Assembly (NCBI GenBank): GCA_902385625.1
Contig: CABMGE010000024.1
Coordinates: forward strand, 1 to 64,000
DNA length: 64,000 nucleotides
DNA from: an uncultured archaeon
Lineage (GTDB): Archaea; Nanobdellota; Nanobdellia; Pacearchaeales; GW2011-AR1
Direction of reading: 5' to 3'
Every line of letters begins with the position of its first letter. Position 1 is the stretch's first letter. Both the position numbers and the translations under genes were made by a program. Below the pieces are notes generated by a model. The model made no database searches. It was not told where the DNA came from and worked only from the letters and a program-made list of their open reading frames with translations. This document shows positions 56,181-64,000 of this stretch, piece by piece.

Positions 56181-57380
56181 TTAAAGATTTAATGATTCTA
56201 TAAGTATTTCCCTGGATTTTCTCGAAATTGTATCAGGTATTGCAAGTTTTATTTCTCTTGTTCTGCCATGTCTTCCATTACTTATTACCCTTGCATTGAT
56301 TAAACCGAGCATATCAAACTCTGCAATAATATCACTTACTCTTCTTTGAGTCAAATCTTCTTGTTTTGTTTTTTTGCAAAGATCTTGATAATAGGTATAA
56401 ACATCACCAGTGAATATATTTTCTTTAGAGTTCTCTATAAGATCAAAAATAGAATATAAAACTAATTGAAATTGTTTTGGTTGCGTTTCAATAATATCAA
56501 GAATTTTATCTCTTTCAATTTTGTCATTCGCAGAATCAATATGCTTTATCTCAATTATTGGACTTGATTCCCTTTCAGCAATTTCACCTGCAACTCTTAA
56601 AAGATCGAGGGCGCGTCTTGCATCCCCATGCTCTCTTGCAGCAAAAGCAGCACATTTTGCAATAACCCCCTCTGAAACAACACCAGGTTTAAATGCCTCT
56701 TGAGATCTTTTTCTTAAAATATCTTGTAATTGTAATGCATTATAAGGCGGGAAAACTATTTCTTCTTCAGAAAGAGAGCTCCTCACTCTTTGATCTATTT
56801 CATCCAAAAATCTTAAATCATTACTTATACCCACTACAACAATTTGAGTTTTAGATAGTTCAGAATTAAGCCTGGTTAAATTATATAAAAATTCGTCTGA
56901 AATCTTTTTTACTGCCTGATCTATTTCATCAAGTATAAGGATTAACAATTTTTCTTCGCTATTCTCTAAAATTTCTACAAATTTTAAATAAATCTGACCT
57001 GTTGGAAGGCCTGTTTCAGGAACATTTCCGCCTAATTTTTTTATAAGTTCAGCAAGTATCCTATATTCAGTATCAGCCACTTTCTTTAATTTGCAATTAA
57101 GATACTCTACCCTAAGAACCTTAGAGTCTTTAACTCTCATAGTCAATTGATCTGCAACATGCATTACTGAAAGAGTTTTTCCCGTACCAGTTTTACCATA
57201 AATAAATAAATTACTTGTCTTTTGACCAAGTAAACTTGGAGCAAGAATAGATGCAATATGATCTATCTGTTTGTTTCTATGAGGTATATCTTCAGGAGAA
57301 TGATTTGATTGAAGGATTTGCTTGTTCTTAAATAAACTTCTGCTACCGACAGAATCGAATATTTTATCCAAATTTGACAT
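56181..57380 (-). CDS. cdc6: Orc1/Cdc6 replication initiator
   Basis: IYGKTGTGKTLSV, LILDEIDQ, wHTH C-terminus RRVSDIIAEFDMLGLI. Confidence 0.93.
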   Translation of the reverse strand: MSNLDKIFDSVGSRSLFKNKQILQSNHSPEDIPHRNKQIDHIASILAPSLLGQKTSNLFIYGKTGTGKTLSVMHVADQLTMRVKDSKVLRVEYLNCKLKKVADTEYRILAELIKKLGGNVPETGLPTGQIYLKFVEILENSEEKLLILILDEIDQAVKKISDEFLYNLTRLNSELSKTQIVVVGISNDLRFLDEIDQRVRSSLSEEEIVFPPYNALQLQDILRKRSQEAFKPGVVSEGVIAKCAAFAAREHGDARRALDLLRVAGEIAERESSPIIEIKHIDSANDKIERDKILDIIETQPKQFQLVLYSIFDLIENSKENIFTGDVYTYYQDLCKKTKQEDLTQRRVSDIIAEFDMLGLINARVISNGRHGRTREIKLAIPDTISRKSREILIESLNL

Positions 57381-57550
57381 CTCTTTTTACCTACCTATTT
57401 TTTAATAAAAGAAAAACAGATTCTCAACTTTATAAATATGATTATTCTAAATAGTACCTAACCACTATTTCCTATGAAAAAGAGGTTAACTTGAGAGTTA
57501 ATACTCGTAATAATAAAAAATAAATAAAATTCAAACTATAAATAAATAAC

Positions 57551-57580
57551 TACCCCCACACCATCTTTTCCATTGGAGAA
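57551..57580 (-). promoter_or_regulatory. ORB-like element 1
   Basis: Reverse complement TTCTCCAATGGAAAAGATGGTGTGGGGGTA: dyad plus G-string. Confidence 0.65.
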
Positions 57581-57738
57581 TTAATTAATAATATATTTAT
57601 TTTTTAAAAAAATAATAGATAATTCTTAAAAAAGTATATTCTATATTATATATATTATTATTATATATAATATAATATAATTAAATTTATAAATAAAAAA
57701 TTAAAAAAACTTTTTCTTTTTACTTATATCTTTTTAAA

Positions 57739-57771
57739 CATTTCCATAAGAAATCATAGGGTGAGGGGGTA
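57739..57771 (+). promoter_or_regulatory. ORB-like element 2
   Basis: CATTTCCATAAGAAATCATAGGGTGAGGGGGTA: same layout, opposite orientation. Confidence 0.65.
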
Positions 57772-58033
57772 TTATTATACTAAAATAAGATTATACGAAC
57801 CTTTTTATATATTATATATAATTTATTATTATTATTATTATTATTAAAGAATAAAAGATATTATTCAATCAATATCTCTTGTTATAATAAGTCTTTTTTA
57901 ATAATTATTAATTATTTTTCTTTTAATAAATATTCTTTTATACACTAATTTTTAAGGACTTTCTTCCCTCGGTAATTTTATTATACTGAATTATCACAGA
58001 AAACTTTATAAACAATTTGTATATACATAGATT

Positions 58034-58294
58034 ATGGCAATTGAAAAAAAACCGCATAAAGAGATAATAAATAAGCCTGTTGTCACAAAAGAGGGTAAGA
58101 AATTAGGTACAATAAGAGATGTAACTTTTGAAACAAGAACTGGTGAATTAATTCACATGGTTTTAAGAGATCCAACTCCTTATTCAAACCAACTTAATTT
58201 GGAAAGGTCTCAAGAAGGAGAAGTCTTGGTTCCATATAACTCTATAATTGCAATAGGTGATTTTGTTGTTGTTTCAGAAGAAGACTTAGTTTAA
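58034..58294 (+). CDS. PRC-barrel domain protein
   Basis: NKPVVTKEGKKLGTIRDVTFETRTGELIHMVL...VLVPYNSIIAIGDFVVVSE. Confidence 0.78.
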   Translation: MAIEKKPHKEIINKPVVTKEGKKLGTIRDVTFETRTGELIHMVLRDPTPYSNQLNLERSQEGEVLVPYNSIIAIGDFVVVSEEDLV

Positions 58295-58371
58295 ATAATT
58301 CTTATATAAATAAGAGATTTTAAAAACCTTTTATAATTATTATATTTATATTATTAATAATATTTATAATT

Positions 58372-58917
58372 ATGGAAAATAAAGAGCATTTGGAGATTTT
58401 ACCTCCGAAAATAACTGAAAAGAGGATATGGAATCTAAACAATTTTTTTGTTGCATTAATCATAGGACTAATAATTATATTTTGTTTTTTTGTAATAATT
58501 GCTTATTTTGATCCAACAATTCTTACAAAAACAATGTTATTTGCATTTTTTGTAATAATTTATGCAATTATTTTATTCTTTCTTTTAGAACCAAGGATTA
58601 TTCAGGAGGTAAACCAAACCAGCCTAAGAACTATCACAAATCCAATTATTAAAGAAGTTGTTGTTGAAAAACAAGTTCAAATACCCTATGAAACAGAGAA
58701 AAAAATTTATATCACAAATGTCAGGTCTCCAAGACCAAATATTCCAAAATATGACTATGTTGGTTCATTTCAAACAGGTACTTATCATAAAAGATCTTGT
58801 AGGCTTTCAAAATTAATAAAAAATAAGTATAAAATATTAAACAATGATCCTAATTATTTTATAAAAAATAATTATAAACCGTGTTTAGTTTGTATAAAAC
58901 ATCAAAAAAAGATCTAA
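58372..58917 (+). CDS. membrane protein with C-terminal Ada-like zinc-binding module
   Basis: Two TMs; C-terminus YVGSFQTGTYHKRSCRLSKLIKNKYKILNNDPNYFIKNNYKPCLVCIKH. Confidence 0.6.
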   Translation: MENKEHLEILPPKITEKRIWNLNNFFVALIIGLIIIFCFFVIIAYFDPTILTKTMLFAFFVIIYAIILFFLLEPRIIQEVNQTSLRTITNPIIKEVVVEKQVQIPYETEKKIYITNVRSPRPNIPKYDYVGSFQTGTYHKRSCRLSKLIKNKYKILNNDPNYFIKNNYKPCLVCIKHQKKI

Positions 58918-58981
58918 TCTATTTTAATAAATCAATTCTCGATTAAACCACAACAATCTTTAAAAAGCCAGATTTATATTT

Positions 58982-59395
58982 ATGAATATGAGAATAATTG
59001 GATTTAACTTATCAAAAATAGTGGCTGAGAAAAAAGAGAAATCTGTAGAAAAAGTACAGATAAATCAAAATATAAACATAAAAGATGTTATAAAAGAAAA
59101 AATACCTATTTCTCAAGGTGAGGCTTTATCTGTTAAATTTCTCTTTACAATCGATTATAGTGAGGATTTTGCAAAAGTGGAGTTTGGTGGTAATGTGCTT
59201 TTGCTTCCAGAAAAAGATGAATTAAAAACATTTTTAAAAGAATGGAAAGACAAGAAAGTTCCAGAAGAATTTAGGACTCCTTTGTTTAATTTTATTATGT
59301 CTAAATGTAATATCAAGGCATTAAATCTTGAAGAAGAGTTAAGTCTTCCACATCACGTTCCAATGCCAAGAATAGATGCAGGAAGTCAAATTTAA
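58982..59395 (+). CDS. conserved-looking hypothetical protein (possible SecB-like fold)
   Basis: 137 aa, beta-rich middle, LSLPHHVPMPRI tail; SecB-like resemblance is weak. Confidence 0.5.
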   Translation: MNMRIIGFNLSKIVAEKKEKSVEKVQINQNINIKDVIKEKIPISQGEALSVKFLFTIDYSEDFAKVEFGGNVLLLPEKDELKTFLKEWKDKKVPEEFRTPLFNFIMSKCNIKALNLEEELSLPHHVPMPRIDAGSQI

Positions 59396-59397
59396 GT

Positions 59398-60210
59398 TTA
59401 GATTAATTTCTTTAATTTCCCAAAATTATACTCTTTGTTTTCATTGCTGTTATAGATTACTACTTCAAAATTTTCAAGCAAATTATATTTTATAATCAAA
59501 AATTCATTATTATGCCTTGATTGTTCAATTGAGTTGAGTTCATAGCCAAAACCGATAGGGCTAAAGCTGGGTATAATATAAACTTCTTTTTTCTTCCATT
59601 TTCCATGCAGAAAACATTTATATTTTTCTTTTTTATAATTATCTTTTAGAGTTATTGCAGGATGGAGATGTCCTAAAATCAAGATCTTGCTTTTTTCAAA
59701 ACAATTTCCATGCAATTTATTTCCATGCATGAAACAAATTTCTTTATGCCTATAAAAGTCCCTTAAAGCAACTCCTTTCTTTTTAGCAATCGGACCCAAG
59801 ATTGTATCATGGTTTCCTTTGATTAGGATAATTCTATCATTTTCTTTTTTTTCATCTTTATCCTTTGCTATTTGTTCATCTAAATAATCCAAAAACTTTA
59901 TAGTCTCACTCCATTCAATATCACTTATTCCCCCAAACTCATGTTTTAAATCTCCAAGTATAATTACTTGCTTTATTTTTTTACCCTGCATAGAAATATT
60001 CCAAAAAATATCTTTTAATTTACTTAGAATTTCCCTTAATTGAACTCTTGGAAATATTCCCGCTTCTGCAATATGCTCTTCATACCCGATATGCAAATCT
60101 CCCAACACAAGTATTGATTCATCAATTAAAAGAGAGTCATGTAAGAACTCTATTTTTGTAGGGTTTTCATTATTTTTATGCTTCCTGGCTATTTTATTTA
60201 AAATTTTCAT
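59398..60210 (-). CDS. Lhr-associated metallophosphoesterase (COG1407-like)
   Basis: VLGDLHIGYEE, ILGDLKHEFG, IKGNHD, MHGN, LGHLHPA. Confidence 0.83.
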   Translation of the reverse strand: MKILNKIARKHKNNENPTKIEFLHDSLLIDESILVLGDLHIGYEEHIAEAGIFPRVQLREILSKLKDIFWNISMQGKKIKQVIILGDLKHEFGGISDIEWSETIKFLDYLDEQIAKDKDEKKENDRIILIKGNHDTILGPIAKKKGVALRDFYRHKEICFMHGNKLHGNCFEKSKILILGHLHPAITLKDNYKKEKYKCFLHGKWKKKEVYIIPSFSPIGFGYELNSIEQSRHNNEFLIIKYNLLENFEVVIYNSNENKEYNFGKLKKLI

Positions 60211-60365
60211 CTATTTATCAACAAAAATTAGTTTAATAATATTATTAATTATCCATTATATCTTGTCTATCTATCTGTTTGTCTGTTTGTTGGAATAAGA
60301 CAGACACTAAAAATACTTTTAATATCTTAAGTTAAGGTAAGTGAATTTAAAGTTTACTTAAGGAT

Positions 60366-63005
60366 TTATTTCTTTTTTTCTTTGATTTCTTTAACAATCT
60401 CTTTATGCATTCTTTTCATAAATTCAACTCTATCTTCCATTTTAAGTAAATCAGAATAACCCTGCAAAACAAGATTCATTGCAAAAGGAGATGGAAGAGA
60501 TGTCTGAACTTTTTCCACTTTAATAAAACCTTCATTCAACCATTTTGCTACCATTTCTGCTCTTTCTATATCCATCAAATCTTCTAAAACTTCACGTCTT
60601 GCTTCTTTAAGTATTGGGAAGTCTTTACTTATTTTATTTATTGCACTCAAAAGTAAGAAGCTATTCATTTGTTGTTTTCCAACACTTTTGCTTCTTCCTT
60701 TATAATTTCTAAGAATCATAAGGCTTCTTGCAGCACAATGTCTAAATCTTCTTTTAAGTATTTCAGTCTTGGAAATAGCTTCATTCAAAATTTTTCTTAA
60801 ATTTTCTGGTTTAAGGAGTCTCATTGCCTCATCAAGTGGTAGGTTTTCTCCAGCAAAATAAAATCCATTATCTGAGATTCCAATTTCAATATCTCTTCCT
60901 GCTTTTTGCCCCATCAAATACCCTAGTGCTCTTGAAAGCGCATCATTTACTCTTCTACCATACAGCGAATGAAATATAATATAATTTTTTTCACCCTTAT
61001 AATACTCAATAATCATTCTTTTTTCATGGCTTATCTTTGAGTATTCATATTGTTCATAAAAATAATTATAAATACTATCTGAAATATGGTTGCTAACATA
61101 ACAATACTGAGAAATAAACCCTTTGATTTCCTCTGGAGATTTTTTTGATTCAAATTTTTCATTAACAAGTTTCCTAAATCTGTTAATTTCAAGTGCAGAT
61201 TCAAATGATAATGGTAACATTTCACTAAACCATCTCGGGATTGTTGGATTTTTTTTAACTCCGATTTTAACATAAGCTTTCATTCCGCGAGTGTACATAA
61301 ATTGATATCTTTTGCCTCCTAAAACAAAAACATCTCCAGGTTTCATTTTTTCAAGGAAACTTTCATCAACAACCCCAACTTTTTGATCTTTTTTCTCTCC
61401 AGCTGCTATGACTATAGTAATAAAACTTTCTTCAGGAATTGTTCCAATATTTGTAAGATAAATTACCCTTGCAAGTTTTCCCCTTTTCCCAATTTGATGA
61501 CTTTTTTCATCATACCATATTTTAGCATAAACATTTCTATGTTCAAGTGCATACTCTCCAGATAAGTAGGATATAACTGACATAAAATCCTCTTTATTTA
61601 AATCAGAATAACAATAACTTCTTTTAATTACTTGAAGCATTTCATTTATATCCCATACTTTCTGTATAGCCATTCCAAAAATTTGTTGTGATAAAACATC
61701 TAGACAGTTTCTCGGGATATGAATTTTATCTATCTTTTTCTCCCTACACTCTTTGTTAAGTATGCTGCATTCTACCATATCATCACGGTCAAGTACAATA
61801 AACCTTCCTTTTGATATATCATGAAGTTTATGCCCTGCTCTACCTATTCTTTGCAATGCTCTAGCAGAGCTTTTTGGGCTTCCAAGTAAGATGACTAAGT
61901 CTACGTATCCAATATCAATTCCAAGTTCAAGAGAAGTGGAAGTAACAACAACTTTGAGTTCACCTTTTCTTAACTTTTCTTCAATTTCAAACCTATGTTC
62001 TTTTGAGAGTGAAGAGTGATGTGCTCCAATAATATCAAATCCAGTTTTTCCTAGAATATCTTCCCCATGTTCAAGATAATTATTAGGAAACATTTCCTTT
62101 AAATGATGAATAACTCTTTCTGTAGCAGCACGGGTATTTGTAAATATTATTGTGGTTTTATGGCTCTGGATTAGTTTGTCAATTAGACTATATAATGATG
62201 AATGCATTTCAGCGCTATTTGTATCAATTAAATTCGTAACTCCTGTTAAAACTTCAATATCTGTTTTTTTCTGAGTCTGCACTTCAGCAATTAAACAATT
62301 TCTACCTGTTCCAACTAAAAATTTAGCAACCTCTTCTAAAGGTGCAATTGTTGCAGAAAGCCCTATCCTAACAGGGCTTATTTTGCTTATTTCTTCAAGC
62401 CTTTCAAGACTTAAACTTAGGTATACTCCCCTTTTATTTCCAAGGGAATGGATTTCATCAATAATTAGAAATTCAACACCATAGAATAAATCAATAAATT
62501 TTTTTGAAGTAAGCACTATCGCAAGGCTTTCAGGAGTAGTGATAAAAATATGTGGTGGATTTTTAAGCATCTTAGCTTTTTCACTTGCTTCAGTGTCTCC
62601 GGTTCTAAGACTTACTCTTATTTTTTGTAATTTTATTTGTTTTTTCTCTGCAAGATCATAAATTTCTTCCAAAGGCCTTATTAAATTAACAAAAATATCA
62701 TTATTCAAAGCTTTTAATGGAGAGGAATAAATACAGTAAACCTTATTTTCCAATTCGTTTTTTCTAGCAATACTAACTAAATAATTAATTATTGCAAGAA
62801 AACTAGTCAAGGTTTTTCCACTTCCAGTTGGAGCTGAGATTAGTATGTTTTTTCTATCATGCACATTCATTACCCCATATAACTGGCTTTCTGAGAATAC
62901 CTCGAATTTTGAAAAAAACCACTCTTTTACAATCGGATCTAGAATTTCAATTATTTCTTCCTGGTTTCTTAGTTCTGCTTTTGAGATTCCATACTTGATT
63001 TCCAT
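60366..63005 (-). CDS. lhr: Lhr-like SF2 DNA helicase
   Basis: SAPTGSGKTLTSF, IIDEIHSL, SATIAP, TSTSLELGIDIG, QRIGRAGH. Confidence 0.9.
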   Translation of the reverse strand: MEIKYGISKAELRNQEEIIEILDPIVKEWFFSKFEVFSESQLYGVMNVHDRKNILISAPTGSGKTLTSFLAIINYLVSIARKNELENKVYCIYSSPLKALNNDIFVNLIRPLEEIYDLAEKKQIKLQKIRVSLRTGDTEASEKAKMLKNPPHIFITTPESLAIVLTSKKFIDLFYGVEFLIIDEIHSLGNKRGVYLSLSLERLEEISKISPVRIGLSATIAPLEEVAKFLVGTGRNCLIAEVQTQKKTDIEVLTGVTNLIDTNSAEMHSSLYSLIDKLIQSHKTTIIFTNTRAATERVIHHLKEMFPNNYLEHGEDILGKTGFDIIGAHHSSLSKEHRFEIEEKLRKGELKVVVTSTSLELGIDIGYVDLVILLGSPKSSARALQRIGRAGHKLHDISKGRFIVLDRDDMVECSILNKECREKKIDKIHIPRNCLDVLSQQIFGMAIQKVWDINEMLQVIKRSYCYSDLNKEDFMSVISYLSGEYALEHRNVYAKIWYDEKSHQIGKRGKLARVIYLTNIGTIPEESFITIVIAAGEKKDQKVGVVDESFLEKMKPGDVFVLGGKRYQFMYTRGMKAYVKIGVKKNPTIPRWFSEMLPLSFESALEINRFRKLVNEKFESKKSPEEIKGFISQYCYVSNHISDSIYNYFYEQYEYSKISHEKRMIIEYYKGEKNYIIFHSLYGRRVNDALSRALGYLMGQKAGRDIEIGISDNGFYFAGENLPLDEAMRLLKPENLRKILNEAISKTEILKRRFRHCAARSLMILRNYKGRSKSVGKQQMNSFLLLSAINKISKDFPILKEARREVLEDLMDIERAEMVAKWLNEGFIKVEKVQTSLPSPFAMNLVLQGYSDLLKMEDRVEFMKRMHKEIVKEIKEKKK

Positions 63006-63099
63006 AGTAATTTTTAAAGAACACCTTTTATCTATTTTTGATCATTGGTAAATATATAAATCTTGGTATAGGTCCCAAACAATTCAAAATCATTTGAAT

Positions 63100-63990
63100 T
63101 TATATGCTGTTATTTTGAGAAATATCTGTTTTTGCAGGATTATTAATAGTACTTGTTTGGTTGCCTTTTCTTTTTAGAAAATAGATTACTCCTAAAATCA
63201 GTATTATTGCTACTACAATTATTACAATAATTATAGGTAACCAATTCATACTCTTTTCTTTTGTAGTTTCTATTTTCTTTACTTCAACATTCCAAAAGTG
63301 GTTTCTTATCTCTGAGCTTTTTTCTATTTCTATACTAATATTGTAATTCCCTGGTTTTAATCCCCTAAATTCATAATATCCAGAATTTGTCTTAACCTCT
63401 TTGTTATCTAAATACCATTTGGTAGTATCAAAATCCTTATTATCTACTGAAAATAATTTAGTTTCATTAACAAATATGCTGATTTTTCCCAAGGCTGGCA
63501 AGGGATTTATTATAGTTAGGTTTACTATCTTTGTTTTATTTGTTTCATTTCCTGCAGTTTGATTACTAACTATTACTATTTGATTTGAATTGTTTTGGGC
63601 CGAAGAAGTCTGAGTTGTATTTGTATCACTTTCGTTTATAATTGCCGGATCTTCATTCAAGGCACTATAATTTGCAGGAATTACAGAAGTATCTCCAGAC
63701 TTATATTTATCATATTCAATTATAACCATTGGATTTTCAGGTGTTGACAAGGGGTCTGGGCTTATTGTGGTTTTACTCTCCTTTCCAACAAAAGAAACTT
63801 TTAATTTCTTTGCAATTCCATCAAGAACTAATTGTTTTATAGTTTTATTAACATAACTTTTTGGATCAATAAATTTGCTTATATTTGAATCTCCATTAAC
63901 AAGGACTTTTCCAGTAAAGTTTTTTGACACTCCATTAACACTATAATTTAGAGTACCGCTAATTTCACCAGTCAAGGGGTCATAATGCAC
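63100..63990 (-). CDS. C-terminal part of a surface protein with C-terminal TM (probably continues past window end)
   Basis: N-x-S/T-rich, PEGA-like final domain (GYYEFRGLKPGNYNISIEI), TM and basic tail. Confidence 0.6.
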   Translation of the reverse strand: MHYDPLTGEISGTLNYSVNGVSKNFTGKVLVNGDSNISKFIDPKSYVNKTIKQLVLDGIAKKLKVSFVGKESKTTISPDPLSTPENPMVIIEYDKYKSGDTSVIPANYSALNEDPAIINESDTNTTQTSSAQNNSNQIVIVSNQTAGNETNKTKIVNLTIINPLPALGKISIFVNETKLFSVDNKDFDTTKWYLDNKEVKTNSGYYEFRGLKPGNYNISIEIEKSSEIRNHFWNVEVKKIETTKEKSMNWLPIIIVIIVVAIILILGVIYFLKRKGNQTSTINNPAKTDISQNNSI

Positions 63991-64000
63991 TAAATAAGGC

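Larger units (their letters stand above)
57381..58033. other. putative origin of replication (oriC)
   Basis: Adjacent to cdc6, with two inverted ORB-like sequences (57551..57580 and 57739..57771) bounding an almost pure A/T stretch. Confidence 0.72.

Noticed and set aside
57827-57847. (TTA)n run considered as CRISPR or ORF-associated repeat
   Set aside because: Simple AT microsatellite with no spacer structure; interpreted as part of the AT-rich origin region.
60329-60362. AGTGAAT in the spacer between the phosphoesterase and Lhr
   Set aside because: Core heptamer present but flanks do not form the same hairpin; not counted as a copy.

Overview
AT-rich archaeal chromosome segment. Gene content (aIF2-alpha, S27e, RadA, RPA, DP1/DP2 PolD, Orc1/Cdc6, EndoQ, archaeal TyrRS, Dph6, Lhr helicase) is typical of a small DPANN-type archaeon (Woesearchaeota/Pacearchaeota-like; lineage is inferred from content only). 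Main blocks: (i) a putative origin at ~57.4-58.0 kb, with two inverted ORB-like elements around an extremely AT-rich stretch, beside cdc6-DP1-[Nudix+deoxyribonucleotidase fusion]-DP2; (ii) a large, atypical type IV pilus-like locus at ~16.7-29.2 kb: prepilin peptidase, eleven small pilin-like proteins with N-terminal 'NKK/NKRG' motifs, a TadC/FlaJ-like membrane protein and three tandem paralogous membrane proteins, with a cognate ATPase and coiled-coil proteins at 33.9-37.6 kb; (iii) a surface glycan region with radical SAM protein, GT2, and a probable GDP-heptose set that includes a fused nucleotidyltransferase-GHMP kinase; (iv) unusual domain arrangements: orphan PyrI-like protein with an extra N-terminal region, split Hef helicase/nuclease, Dph6 coupled to a class I glutamine amidotransferase, HIT and M50-like proteins with altered active sites; (v) at least three families of dispersed intergenic elements, the most interesting being hairpins with a constant 7-nt loop (ATTCACT/AGTGAAT) and changing but still paired stems. 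No rRNA, tRNA, CRISPR array or transposase was recognised. All assignments come from reading the sequence; no searches were run.
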